The notes: generated by a model not told the origin, from the letters alone. Shown: positions 9,424 through 18,571, numbered from the stretch's first letter. The stretch: 64,000 nt of DNA from Bacillus sp. FJAT-44742 (GCF_002797315.1 NZ_KZ454937.1:151439-215438); one strand, 5' to 3'. Made by a program: numbers and translations.

Positions 9424-10782
9424 TTATAAATAGTTTTCTATGGCTAGAGGAGCATAAGAATGATTTTTTATATCGTCTTTCAATGAGAGTTGATTGATGA
9501 GGGTGGATAAAAATGTAGGATGTTTTATGAGTTGTAAGAATAACTTTTTTATATCTTCTTCGGTTTTTACAAAGGTAGCGCAACCTTTTAAATAATAAAA
9601 AGGTTGTGGTCGTCCATAAAACACTACAGCTTTTTTACATAAAAGGCCTTCATAGGCCACGGTGGAATAAGGAGTAATGATTATGTCGCACCATTTCATG
9701 AGATTATGAAGGGAATTGCCGGAATGCGACAAAAGTTTAGAAGAAGATGAACGGATTTGTTTTTGATAAAGTTTTCTACTTTGGTCAGGATGTAGTTTAT
9801 AAGACACTAGGACTTTACCTGGGTATCGTTTTGCTGCATTTTCAATCCTACGAATCATTGTATGGTTATGTTGGGCCCCCAACGGTTGAAGCGCAACTAA
9901 GACTTTCAAAGGAGGAGCAGGTGGAACAGACCTTTTGTCAGTGAAATCGGAAAGACCCAAGCTGTTGTTTCTGATAAACACGGGAGGCACCATTTTGATT
10001 TTTTGTTTAGGCGCGCCAAAAGCCAATAAATAATCTTGGTGGGATTTCCCCCATACGAAATTTAAGTGTGCGTTTACAGGTAAATGCCCAATTTCACCAA
10101 ATAAGCCGTGTTGAAGATTCACGGTCTTTATTTTTCGGGTTTGGGCAAATGTCGTGACCAAGGCTCCGTGCCGGTTAATCGTTGAACCATATAACACCCC
10201 TGAAAAGGAATATTTCTTAAACAATGTATGAACTTTTCTGATTTTTATTAGCAGATTCCTGGTATTTTTCCACATCCATGTGGTAAAAGCCTTGGTGCGA
10301 AAAAAACGGGGCGTGTTTCTTGAACGAAATATCTTCTTTAGTTGGTTCTGAATCTTTTTTTCCGCAGTCCCCGCTATTTTTGTTTCTGGAATGCGAGGTA
10401 AATACAATAAAGGCCTACATTCTTTATGGGTTCGAGCTTCTTGGTATTCTTTTTTATGATGTGCTATATATATACACTGAGAATTTTTAAAATGTTTTGT
10501 TAAGGGGAACAATTGAGCGCGCACAAGTAATTTTCTTTCTTTTTTCACCACTGGCTGTTCATTTATTAAATAAGGTTCGCAGGCCGTATGCACAGCTTTC
10601 TTCAAAGGAGAATTTTTTTTCCAGTGATAAGCCTTCTTGTAATGTCTTTTAATATATTTTTGAAAGTCTCTTAATAGAGGCAGGACTAAAGGAACTTGAT
10701 CATACTTGATAGGATGAAACCGAGAAAGAAACTCAAGTGTGCAGAGCCAAATAATTTTATTTTTCTTATTCACAACAATCAC
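9424..10782 (-). CDS. Glycosyltransferase-like protein (paralogue C, divergent)
   Basis: 452 residues, distantly related to the pair at 1192 and 2686. The shared layout is an N-terminal helical region with a poorly conserved basic stretch, then NLQHGLFGEIGHLP, HLNFVWGKSHQDYLLAFG, KLHPDQ and TPYSTVAYEG in a GT-B-like C-terminal half. It starts with GTG directly after the stop of the dehydratase; another GTG three codons in follows the same GGTGATT leader seen before the cytidylyltransferase at 1195. Likely a transferase for a surface glycan; acceptor and donor unknown. Confidence 0.68.
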   Translation of the reverse strand: MIVVNKKNKIIWLCTLEFLSRFHPIKYDQVPLVLPLLRDFQKYIKRHYKKAYHWKKNSPLKKAVHTACEPYLINEQPVVKKERKLLVRAQLFPLTKHFKNSQCIYIAHHKKEYQEARTHKECRPLLYLPRIPETKIAGTAEKKIQNQLKKIFRSRNTPRFFRTKAFTTWMWKNTRNLLIKIRKVHTLFKKYSFSGVLYGSTINRHGALVTTFAQTRKIKTVNLQHGLFGEIGHLPVNAHLNFVWGKSHQDYLLAFGAPKQKIKMVPPVFIRNNSLGLSDFTDKRSVPPAPPLKVLVALQPLGAQHNHTMIRRIENAAKRYPGKVLVSYKLHPDQSRKLYQKQIRSSSSKLLSHSGNSLHNLMKWCDIIITPYSTVAYEGLLCKKAVVFYGRPQPFYYLKGCATFVKTEEDIKKLFLQLIKHPTFLSTLINQLSLKDDIKNHSYAPLAIENYL

Positions 10783-11796
10783 CTAGTTGTTTTCAATTTC
10801 TTCTAACAATTTAATAATCTCCTTTTCATTTATACTTTCTATTTGATCAGATCTAAGAACAGGGTTTGTTGTCTTAGTAAAGTGATGAAAGGAAGAAGTA
10901 GGGTCTGGAAGAACAACATATAACTCTTCGTCTTCTACAACCTGGTCCTTCTCATGATAAGATATTAACTCTTCAAATAGCTTCTCACCACTTCGTTTCC
11001 CTATCGACTTAATAGGAGGGGAGGCCATTCCCTGTGTATGATAGTATTTTCTAATTGTTTCAGCCAGCTTTACTATCTCTAGTGATTTCATCTTGAAAAT
11101 AAAAATTTCTCCCCCTTTTGAAAAAAAGGCAGATTTTAAAGTTAATTGTGCTGCATCAGAAATACTCATGATAAATCTAGTCATGTTAGGATCTGTAACC
11201 GTAATAGGGCTGCCAGACTTCGCTTGATCAATAAAAAGAGGGAAGACAGAGCCTCTAGAATTAATGACGTTCCCAAACCGCACTGAACAAAAAATGGTTT
11301 GATGATTGTGTATTAAAAAGTTTGCGTTAGAGAAGAGCTTTTCTGAGATTAGTTTGGTTGCTCCCATCGTGTTGGTAGGATTAACTGCTTTGTCCGTGCT
11401 AACATTTATCACCTTTTGGACTTTATTTAATATACTTGCCCTGATGACATTTTCGCTTCCTATAATATTGGTTTTGACAGCTTCAAATGGGTGGTCCTCA
11501 CATATAGGTACCTGTTTTAAAGCGGCTACATGAAAGACAATATCTGCACCTCTCGTAGCGTATTCCACTGATTCAAACTCTCGAATATCTCCTAATAGAA
11601 AGTCGATATTGGAATAATTGGAGTACTGCTGTTTCATTAAATATTGTTTACTATCATCTTTATTGAAGATAATGATTTTTTTAGGGTGACATTTTACTAA
11701 GGAAGAAACAATACACTGTCCAATGGAGCCGGTGCCTCCAGTAACCAATATCACCTTCTCTCTAAAAAACTTTTTGAGCGGTGTTTGTTTGTCCAT
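10783..11796 (-). CDS. UDP-sugar 4,6-dehydratase (LegB/PseB/CapD-type SDR)
   Basis: 337 residues of the extended-SDR polysaccharide biosynthesis family. The cofactor motif is TGGTGSIG (near 19-26), followed by HVAALKQVP and STDKAVNPTNTMGATK. The active-site position is TMGATK, with Met in place of Tyr as in WbpM/CapD-type enzymes, so this is not a lost residue. It would dehydrate UDP-GlcNAc (or GDP-GlcNAc) to a 4-keto-6-deoxy sugar, the first step toward legionaminic or pseudaminic acid. It is the first gene of the leftward operon and faces the aminotransferase that would use its product. Confidence 0.88.
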   Translation of the reverse strand: MDKQTPLKKFFREKVILVTGGTGSIGQCIVSSLVKCHPKKIIIFNKDDSKQYLMKQQYSNYSNIDFLLGDIREFESVEYATRGADIVFHVAALKQVPICEDHPFEAVKTNIIGSENVIRASILNKVQKVINVSTDKAVNPTNTMGATKLISEKLFSNANFLIHNHQTIFCSVRFGNVINSRGSVFPLFIDQAKSGSPITVTDPNMTRFIMSISDAAQLTLKSAFFSKGGEIFIFKMKSLEIVKLAETIRKYYHTQGMASPPIKSIGKRSGEKLFEELISYHEKDQVVEDEELYVVLPDPTSSFHHFTKTTNPVLRSDQIESINEKEIIKLLEEIENN

Positions 11797-12005
11797 AAGA
11801 ATTCCACCTTTATTTATTTAAGTTACTAATAGTTAAGGTATGAACAAGAAGGTGGTCATGCTCTAGATAAAAAAACTATTTTTAGAGAACGACATCAAAT
11901 CGGGCACCCTCAGAGTGGGAAAGGTTTTTTGTCAGATGAGTCTATGTGTATCTAGCTCCTACTACAAAAAGAAGCCAATGCCAACGAAGAAGGAGTGGGT
12001 AGAGA
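11797..12005. promoter_or_regulatory. Divergent promoter region of the nonulosonic-acid island
   Basis: 209 bases between the leftward dehydratase gene and the rightward aminotransferase gene. It must hold both promoters. I see AT-rich tracts and the ribosome sites of both genes, but no box pair good enough to place a transcription start. Confidence 0.5.
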
Positions 12006-13109
12006 ATGATTATTCCGCTTTCCAAGCCCGACATATCCTCTTTAGAAAAAAAATATGTAGAAGAAGTGTTAGATTCTGGCCAATTAAGTATGGGAGAGAA
12101 AACTAAAGCATTTGAAAAAACCTTTCAACAACGCTTTCATGCCGGGTACGCTGTAGCCATGAATAGTGGAACGAGCGCCTTACATGTGGCGGTAAAATCC
12201 CTTGGGTTAAAAGCAGGCGACGAAGTCATTACGACTCCGTACAGTTTCATCGCTTCTGGTAACTGTTTAGTGTATGAAGGAGTCACCCCAATCTTTGTAG
12301 ATATAGATCCAAACACGCTAAACATGGATGTGTCAAAGATAGAGCAAGCGATCACTTCAAAAACCAAAGCTATTTTAGCTGTTCATATATTTGGGCAGGC
12401 CTGCAAAATGGATGAGATCTTAAGAATTGCTACTAAACATAATTTATTCGTCATCGAAGATGCTTGTGAAGCCATTGGTGCAACGTGGGATGGCAAGCCG
12501 GTGGGGCTTTTAGGAGATGCCGGGGTATTTGCGTTTTATCCAAATAAGCAAATAACTACGGGGGAAGGAGGCGTATTGGTAACTAACAAGGAAGAAGTAT
12601 ACAAAACAGCTTCCATCCTAAGAAATCAAGGAAGGAGTCTAACCAGCAAATGGTTAGACCATGATTACATTGGCTATAATTACCGAATGTCTGAATTACA
12701 GGCTGCTGTAGGATTAGCCCAAATGGAACGGTTAACCGAAATTTTAAAAAAGCGCGAACTCGTGGCCTTACGTTATATAGATCTCCTTACTCATTGGAAT
12801 CTACCGGTCACGCTGCCTGCGATATTAAAAGAATGTAGGGTAAGCTGGTTTGTCTTTATTATTATTCTTCCTAAAAAAATAAACAGAGATCAGGTGATCT
12901 CTTCACTTGAAAAAAGAGGAGTTTTTACAAAACCTTATTTTCCTTCTATTCATTTACAAAACAGTTTTAAAAAACGATTTGGGCACCAGCCGGGAAGCTT
13001 TCCTATTAGTGAAGACATGTCGAGTCGTACGTTAGCCATTCCCTTTCACTCAAATCTTACTCTTACTGAGCAGAAATACGTGGTTCTCCAGTTACAACGC
13101 CTTTTATAA
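12006..13109 (+). CDS. DegT/DnrJ/EryC1-family PLP aminotransferase (LegC/PseC type)
   Basis: 367 residues. It transfers an amino group, usually from glutamate, to the 4-keto sugar made by the facing dehydratase. MNSGTSALH (52-60) binds the cofactor phosphate, VIEDACEAIGA (149-159) carries the Asp that contacts the PLP ring, and PNKQITTGEGG holds the Schiff-base lysine at residue 181. The ATG follows AAGGAGTGG. It begins a three-gene rightward operon with the synthase and epimerase, the usual set for CMP-legionaminic or CMP-pseudaminic acid. Confidence 0.92.
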   Translation: MIIPLSKPDISSLEKKYVEEVLDSGQLSMGEKTKAFEKTFQQRFHAGYAVAMNSGTSALHVAVKSLGLKAGDEVITTPYSFIASGNCLVYEGVTPIFVDIDPNTLNMDVSKIEQAITSKTKAILAVHIFGQACKMDEILRIATKHNLFVIEDACEAIGATWDGKPVGLLGDAGVFAFYPNKQITTGEGGVLVTNKEEVYKTASILRNQGRSLTSKWLDHDYIGYNYRMSELQAAVGLAQMERLTEILKKRELVALRYIDLLTHWNLPVTLPAILKECRVSWFVFIIILPKKINRDQVISSLEKRGVFTKPYFPSIHLQNSFKKRFGHQPGSFPISEDMSSRTLAIPFHSNLTLTEQKYVVLQLQRLL

Positions 13110-13156
13110 AACGGGTCTCTTAGCAAAATAATATTTGTCTTGGAAAGGATGGGAAA

Positions 13157-14200
13157 ATGCCTTTCACAATTGGAAACACACGAGTTACTGATGAAGGAAA
13201 AGTATTTATCATAGCTGAAGTTGGTGTCAACCATAACGGATCTTTACGATTGGCAAAGAAGCTCATCAATGCAGCAAAAGAGGCAGGAGCTGATGCGGTA
13301 AAGTTTCAGACGTATCAAACCGAACAATTGGTCACACCTCAAAGCAAATTGGCTACCTACCAAAAGAAGACAAATCATCATTCGCAATTTGACATGTTGA
13401 AAAAATACCAATTAAATAAACAAGAGTTTAAAGAACTTAAGAAATATAGTGAGGAAAGCCATATTAGCTTTATATCCACACCATTTGATAGGAAAAGCGC
13501 GGAACTATTAGAAGAGATGGGTGTGGACGCATTCAAGGTAGGGAGCGGGGACTTAACCCATTATCCACTACTTGAGCAGCTAGCAACATATAAAAAACCA
13601 CTCATCCTCTCCACGGGTATGGCAACTTTAGAAGAAATAAAAGATACTGTACACTTTCTCCCCAATAATCTCCCACTAGCCTTGCTCCACTGCACTTCTG
13701 CTTATCCCGCTCCTTATAAAGAGGTCCATCTAAAAGCAATAAAAACGTTCAAGGAACATTTTAGCTGTGTGATAGGGTACTCCGACCATACCTTGGGAGT
13801 AGAAGTACCTTATGCAGCCACGGCTCTTGGTTATAAAATTATTGAAAAACACTTAACCTTAGACACTAGCATGGATGGACCTGATCATAAAGCTTCCTTA
13901 AATCCAATAGACTTCCACCAAATGGTGAAAGGGATAAGACAGATTGAGTCAGCATTAGGAAGTGCCACCAAGCAAGTCACACCCTCTGAAGTAGAAACAA
14001 AAGAAACCGTACGAAGAGGGATTTATCTGAATCGAGAAGTGAAAATTGGCCATAGGTTATCCAGCGAGGATTTAACTTACTTACGTCCAGCGACGTCTAT
14101 GGAATCAAAGCATTTCAAAGAGGTCATAGGAAAAAAAATGAAAATCGATAAGAATGCTGGAGACCCTCTATGGTGGAAGGACTTAGATCAAGAAAAGTAA
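13157..14200 (+). CDS. neuB: N-acetylneuraminate/legionaminate-type synthase (NeuB family)
   Basis: 347 residues, the full length of the family. It condenses phosphoenolpyruvate with a six-carbon amino sugar to give a nine-carbon sugar acid. The N-terminal TIM barrel carries EVGVNHNG (21-28), KFQTYQTEQL, STPFDRKSAELLE, KVGSGDLTHYPLLE, STGMAT and HCTSAYP; the last 55 or so residues form the SAF (antifreeze-like) domain with the GRRGIYLNREVKIG type start. It lies 47 bases after the aminotransferase and 13 before the NeuC gene. The precise substrate (ManNAc, diacetyl-bacillosamine derivative) cannot be read from motifs alone. Confidence 0.95.
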   Translation: MPFTIGNTRVTDEGKVFIIAEVGVNHNGSLRLAKKLINAAKEAGADAVKFQTYQTEQLVTPQSKLATYQKKTNHHSQFDMLKKYQLNKQEFKELKKYSEESHISFISTPFDRKSAELLEEMGVDAFKVGSGDLTHYPLLEQLATYKKPLILSTGMATLEEIKDTVHFLPNNLPLALLHCTSAYPAPYKEVHLKAIKTFKEHFSCVIGYSDHTLGVEVPYAATALGYKIIEKHLTLDTSMDGPDHKASLNPIDFHQMVKGIRQIESALGSATKQVTPSEVETKETVRRGIYLNREVKIGHRLSSEDLTYLRPATSMESKHFKEVIGKKMKIDKNAGDPLWWKDLDQEK

Positions 14201-14213
14201 AGGAAGGTGTAGT

Positions 14214-15344
14214 TTGAGTAAAACAAAAAAAAAGATTTTATGTTTTAGTGGTACGCGAGCAGATTATGGTATTTACCGGCCCTTATTATTTGAAATAGAG
14301 AAATCTTCTTGTTTTGAGTTGCAGCTTGTAGTGACTGGTATGCATGTATTAGAAGAATACGGGGTTACCATACATGAGGTAAGAAAAGATCCCTTTTATA
14401 TCCTTTCCACGCCCTCGATTTTAGTTAAAGGAGATACAAAGGGGGCCATGGCTAAGGCTACTGGATTGGCTTCTTTATATTTTGCAGATATTATTGAACA
14501 AGCGGCACCAGATGCCATTCTTATTTTAGGAGATAGAGGAGAAATGATAGCGGCTGCTATGACGGCTCACTATCAAAATGTGGTGATCTTACACTTGCAT
14601 GGGGGAGAGAAGTCGGGATCGGCAGATGATGCGGTGCGCCATGCTATATCTAAATTATCCACCTACCATTTTGTATCTTCTGTGCAGTCCAAACAACGAC
14701 TACTTTCTATGGGGGAACAAGAAACCAACATTTTTGTCATTGGGTCTTTGCGAAAACATGACATTCAAGAAATAAGAAGGATGAGTAAGGAAGAAAAACT
14801 AGGGCTCACTAAAAAATTAAATTTAGCTCAAAGACAAAAAAAGATTTTGTTCGTGTTGCATCCTGATTCTAAAGATAACCTTCCTTTCTTTGTGCAGATA
14901 AATGAATCCTTAGAAGCTATGAAGGACTTTCCAGAGGCTCAGCTTTTTCTTCTAGGAACAAATAGTGATGCCGGGGGAGAGGTGTTTCGCAAATCCATTA
15001 ATACTTTTGTCAACCAACACAAGAATGTTGCATATTTTGATTCACTCCCTCCAAGTGAGTATTTATTTTTATTGTCACAAGTCGACGTATTAGTAGGAAA
15101 CAGCAGTAGCGGTATTATTGAAGCCCCTTTTGTTAATGTACCTTTTGTTAACATCGGAAATAGGCAACGAAACCGAGAACACGGAGAGAACCTCATACAT
15201 GTAAAACAAAATGCAGCTGATATTAAAAGAGGTATACAAGAAGCATTAGTAAGTGAATGGAAGTATAAAAAAAATCCATATGATGTTGTGGAGTCACCCG
15301 CTGGAGAAATGGTGAAAGTGATGAGAAAACTTTTACTTAGATAG
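14214..15344 (+). CDS. neuC: UDP-N-acetylglucosamine 2-epimerase, hydrolysing (NeuC/LegG family)
   Basis: 376 residues with a TTG start behind AAAGGAAGGTG. It removes UDP and inverts C2 to supply the free sugar for NeuB. The N-terminus has SGTRADYG (12-19), then LILGDRGE, HLHGGE, LHPDS and the UDP-binding GNSSSGIIEAP near residue 300. All are hallmarks of the hydrolysing 2-epimerases. It ends the rightward operon; the hairpin at 15488-15554 probably terminates it. Confidence 0.93.
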   Translation: MSKTKKKILCFSGTRADYGIYRPLLFEIEKSSCFELQLVVTGMHVLEEYGVTIHEVRKDPFYILSTPSILVKGDTKGAMAKATGLASLYFADIIEQAAPDAILILGDRGEMIAAAMTAHYQNVVILHLHGGEKSGSADDAVRHAISKLSTYHFVSSVQSKQRLLSMGEQETNIFVIGSLRKHDIQEIRRMSKEEKLGLTKKLNLAQRQKKILFVLHPDSKDNLPFFVQINESLEAMKDFPEAQLFLLGTNSDAGGEVFRKSINTFVNQHKNVAYFDSLPPSEYLFLLSQVDVLVGNSSSGIIEAPFVNVPFVNIGNRQRNREHGENLIHVKQNAADIKRGIQEALVSEWKYKKNPYDVVESPAGEMVKVMRKLLLR

Positions 15345-15377
15345 TGGAAAAGGATAGAAATACCTTCTTTTGGCTTG

Positions 15378-15554
15378 CTAAAAAGCTACTGCCATCCTGA
15401 GAAAGAGAGGCATATAAATTGAGGCAAAATGAATAGAACAACCTTTATACGCCCGGACATCACAAAAGCTTTCCCGTATATTATTGTAAGCCCCCGTGAC
15501 TTTTATTCTAACACCCATGAAAGTCTTAACTACCTCCTTTAGCGGGGGCTTTTT
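15378..15554. repeat. Hairpin/small-peptide repeat element, copy 1; terminator for the neuC operon
   Basis: On the plus strand AAGCCCCCG (15488-15496) pairs with CGGGGGCTT (15543-15551) and is followed by a T run, so it can end neuC transcription. The 46-base loop is unusual: on the minus strand it contains an AAAGGAGG ribosome site and an ATG (15516-15518) opening a 46-codon frame that ends at 15378. That frame contains GAYNNI, which recurs in copy 2 on the same strand. Whether the peptide is made is unknown. Confidence 0.55.
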
Positions 15555-15881
15555 CTATCAATAAATTCCCCAAAGGCTATTCACTTTCTGTTTATAACCA
15601 CAGAAAACTCAAATTACACAAAATAACCATTCTCCTTGCAGTTTTGGTTGTGTGGCTGGATCCTCAGGTGTTTTCAACATGGATCTAAGGTCAGACTTAG
15701 AATGAGGGAAGAAGGTTTAAAGTCCATATTACTGAATACTCGAACAGGACAAACGTAGATTGTTGGCAAAGTCCAAAAAAATATGTTTCAAAACCCTAAA
15801 GTATGGTTTTATCTCCAGGGTATGTTGTCCACTCTTATTTCTCTTCCTGTTCATATGATTACAAAGGAAAGGAGAATGGTT

Positions 15882-17222
15882 ATGAAACTTTATTTAGATC
15901 CTGGTCATGGTGGAAGTGACACTGGAGCCACAGGAAATGGCCTATTGGAAAAAGACGTGGCATTGGATATTGCCCTTAGGATTAGAAATATTTTACTCAA
16001 TGAATACCAAAACGTAGAAGTGAGAATGAGCCGGACTACTGATACGACCGTTAGTTTAAGGCAGAGAACAAATGAAGCAAATCAATGGAATGCCGATTAC
16101 TTTTTGTCTATCCATTGCAATGCTTTTAATGGAGAAGCAAGAGGGTATGAAGACTACATTCACAATAGTTTATCGGATTCTTCACAAACAGCCCAATACC
16201 GGGATATTATGCATCAACACATTACCGCTTTAAATCGTTTGTCAAACCGAGGGAAAAAGAAAGCTAATTTTCATGTTTTACGAGAAACAAAAATGTCAGC
16301 TTTATTAACAGAAAATGGTTTTATTGATCATAGTCAAGACGCTGCCTTAATGAGAGATTCTTCTTGGCGACAAGACGTGGCTCGTGGACATGTAAATGGG
16401 TTAGAAGAAGTGTTTAATCTACAAACGAAACAGAGTTCTGGTTCTATGTATAAGGTGATCGCAGGCTCTTTTAAAAACAAAGAGAATGCGGAGAAGAAGC
16501 TAGCGCATCTGGAATCGAATGGTATTGACGCTTTTATCGTAAGAACTATGATCAATGGTGAAGAATGGTACCGGGTACAAGCCGGTTCATTTAAATACAG
16601 GGAAAACGCGGAGAGGCGAAAAAATCAGTTAGAACAGATCGGTATAGCGGATGCCTTTATCATTATTGACAACATGGGGACAGAGGAGACCACGCCGAAT
16701 GGATATTCAATTATGGGGGAGACCTTTCTATCGTCAGCCCTTTTAAACCGATATGTTAAAACCGTCAATTCTAATGCCCTTGAGTTAGGCTCCTACTATT
16801 TGAAATTTGGGGAGTTTTACGGGATAAGAGGGGATATTGCTTTTGCTCAAGCTCTACATGAAACCGATTATTTTCGTTTTACTGGAATAGTGCAACCAGA
16901 GCAAAATAACTTTTGCGGGCTAGGGGCTACAGATCCAGACAATCGCGGAGCCAGTTTTGATACACCAGAAGAGGGAGTACTCGCTCATATCCAACACTTA
17001 TTTGCTTACAGTTCGACTTCCAAGTTACCCGATAAATATCCCTTAGTGGATCCACGATTTGACTTGGTTGAAAGAGGCTCAGCTGTAACTTGGACGGGGT
17101 TAAACGGAAAGTGGGCTGTTCCAGGAAATGAATACGGAGAGATGATATTAAACATTTACGAAAGAATCCTTCAATTTAGTCAAAAAGCATTAGAAGATTT
17201 AGTGGAACAAATTAGAGCTTAA
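15882..17222 (+). CDS. CwlC-like N-acetylmuramoyl-L-alanine amidase with two SPOR repeats and a glucosaminidase domain
   Basis: 446 residues. Domains: amidase_3 (1-180) with zinc ligands H9, E23 and H78 and catalytic E144 in LLTENGF; two SPOR repeats (about 188-262, each with YKVIAGSFK/YRVQAGSFK); and a C-terminal endo-beta-N-acetylglucosaminidase (275-446) with ALHETDYF. The amidase and SPOR part closely matches B. subtilis CwlC, the mother-cell wall lysin of sporulation, which is only about 255 residues and lacks a signal peptide. I chose the ATG at 15882, behind AAAGGAG; a longer upstream frame gives no convincing signal peptide. The added glucosaminidase would let one protein cut both the peptide link and the glycan. 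Confidence 0.88.
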   Translation: MKLYLDPGHGGSDTGATGNGLLEKDVALDIALRIRNILLNEYQNVEVRMSRTTDTTVSLRQRTNEANQWNADYFLSIHCNAFNGEARGYEDYIHNSLSDSSQTAQYRDIMHQHITALNRLSNRGKKKANFHVLRETKMSALLTENGFIDHSQDAALMRDSSWRQDVARGHVNGLEEVFNLQTKQSSGSMYKVIAGSFKNKENAEKKLAHLESNGIDAFIVRTMINGEEWYRVQAGSFKYRENAERRKNQLEQIGIADAFIIIDNMGTEETTPNGYSIMGETFLSSALLNRYVKTVNSNALELGSYYLKFGEFYGIRGDIAFAQALHETDYFRFTGIVQPEQNNFCGLGATDPDNRGASFDTPEEGVLAHIQHLFAYSSTSKLPDKYPLVDPRFDLVERGSAVTWTGLNGKWAVPGNEYGEMILNIYERILQFSQKALEDLVEQIRA

Positions 17223-17371
17223 GCATCCTAATAAAAGCCAATGAATTCCGTATGGGGTAATCAACTCTGTTCGTTACGAGCCCCTTCTTGCTTTAACGTA
17301 GAGATGATAGAGGTCTTCACTTTATCCTCTTTCTTCTTGAGGGGGTGTTATACAAATAATTTGCAAAATTG

Positions 17372-17492
17372 AGAAGTAAAACCCTTTATAAAGCCCAAAC
17401 ACCACAAAAGTTATAACATATATTATTGTATGCCCCCATAAGTAATGTTCTCCCCCCCATGAGAATGTTACCTCCTTAACCTAGGGGGCTTC
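17372..17492. repeat. Hairpin/small-peptide repeat element, copy 2
   Basis: Similar to copy 1 over about 110 bases: CACAAAAG, then TATATTATTGTA, then GCCCCC (17432-17437) and, after a loop with the same CATGA...TTACCTCCTT order, GGGGGC (17484-17489) and a T-rich tail. On the minus strand AAGGAGG precedes an ATG (17458-17460) opening a 24-codon frame with MGAYNNI. It lies downstream of the amidase gene and may act as its terminator. Confidence 0.5.
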
Positions 17493-17575
17493 TTTATCTT
17501 TGGGTTGCTAAATTCCTCAGTGATCATTTTATTAGCTAGACATAATTTATGACAGCTGTCTTTTTAAGACGTTCG

Positions 17576-17710
17576 TTAATTTGGAACGCAGGCATGTTTC
17601 ACTACTTCTGTATTTGAATTCTTTTGATTACTTTCTACCTGATTGTATAATGAAACAACAAGACCTAAAATTAACAGGCCCGTGGTTGTTAACTCAAACA
17701 TTTTTTTCAA
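17576..17710 (-). CDS. Small membrane-anchored peptide, unknown
   Basis: A 44-codon frame starting with TTG (17708-17710) eight bases after AAGGAGG, a strong ribosome site. The peptide begins KKMFELTTTGLLILGLVV, a short charged start followed by one hydrophobic segment, then a polar tail ending HACVPN. It could be a small membrane protein or a secreted signalling-peptide precursor. I recognise no family. The neighbouring frames give no better candidate. Confidence 0.5.
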   Translation of the reverse strand: MKKMFELTTTGLLILGLVVSLYNQVESNQKNSNTEVVKHACVPN

Positions 17711-17944
17711 ATTAACTCCCTCCTTCTATGTTTTCTTTTCTATTATTTTAACCAAGCAATTTAAAAGTTATTCTCAAGGAAGTAGAGTTGTTCTTACTTG
17801 TTTTAGAAATCTCCTTCATCTCAGAAATTTAAGAATTAGAGTTTTATAGATATTTGAAAAGAAAATGAAGACTAGTAATTTATAACGACTCTGCTAAAAC
17901 AAAAGAGCAATATTTTTTCACAAATCACTAAGAGTACCAAGAAA
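17711..17944. other. Intergenic, nothing recognised
   Basis: AT-rich sequence between the small peptide gene and the terminator of the DUF2269-like gene. A 68-codon plus-strand frame overlaps it but lacks a ribosome site and has no protein-like composition. Confidence 0.4.
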
Positions 17945-17995
17945 TGAAAAAATAATTCAGGCAGTTGTGAGTACAAGCTGCCTGAATTATTTGCT
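17945..17995 (-). terminator. Rho-independent terminator of the DUF2269-like gene
   Basis: ATAATTCAGGCAG (17952-17964) pairs perfectly with CTGCCTGAATTAT (17978-17990); on the minus strand the stem is followed by a T run. It sits just beyond the stop at 18020. Confidence 0.8.
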
Positions 17996-18019
17996 TTTAT
18001 AAAGTTTATTGTTGCCCTA

Positions 18020-18571
18020 TCATCGTTTAGCCTTTTCGTATTGTTTACGCCATCCGTATTTGGTTACACCTTTTGGTTTATACATTGATAAAATCATATT
18101 AAGAAGCAGCACCACTAGAGCTCCTACTGAATGGAGGAGACCATGGGCTCTCTTTAGCTCATCAAGGCTAGTACTTGGTTCTCTTGCTAATTCTGCTACA
18201 AAACTGATAGTCTGCGTGTATTGGAATAGGATAAAGATAGCTATTAAAGTCAGCAAAGACTTTGCCAAAATCCAATAGTGACGAAATAATCCCCATGTGG
18301 TACTCAGTGACATAAAAAGCCCGGTAATCAGGGAGGCTAATGCTAAGGGAACAATAGCATAATAGGTGATTGGTTCCATGGAGAGAAGAGCTGCACGTAT
18401 TATATGATCATCCCGGCTAATTAAAGTTGTAATGACCAAAGCTAGATAGGCGAATACTCCTCCTATCCATCCGACCGAAACTATAACGTGAACGGTTAAT
18501 GCAAACTTCTGAAAATGTGTATTCCCCTTTTTTTCTCTATTCTTATTGCCCAAAATGTACCCCAGGTCCAT
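18020..18571 (-). CDS. Integral membrane protein, DUF2269-like
   Basis: 183 residues with four hydrophobic segments: VHVIVSVGWIGGVFAYLALV (near 27-46), YAIVPLALASLITGLFMSL, LAKSLLTLIAIFILF and SVGALVVLLLNMIL. The HxxxSVGWIGG pattern in helix 1 and WILAKSLLT in helix 3 fit small DUF2269-type membrane proteins whose function is unknown. A GGAGGAAA ribosome site precedes the ATG. It is a single-gene unit with its own terminator and is divergent from the His-rich secreted protein gene. Confidence 0.7.
   Translation of the reverse strand: MDLGYILGNKNREKKGNTHFQKFALTVHVIVSVGWIGGVFAYLALVITTLISRDDHIIRAALLSMEPITYYAIVPLALASLITGLFMSLSTTWGLFRHYWILAKSLLTLIAIFILFQYTQTISFVAELAREPSTSLDELKRAHGLLHSVGALVVLLLNMILSMYKPKGVTKYGWRKQYEKAKR

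Noticed and set aside
11860-11925. A sigma-D (flagellar) promoter before the neuB operon
   Set aside because: TAAA with a 15-base gap to a GCCGATAA-like box matches only about five of eight positions, too weak to link the island to flagella.
17643-17849. A 68-codon plus-strand gene
   Set aside because: It lies opposite the better-supported small peptide gene and has no ribosome site or recognisable domain.
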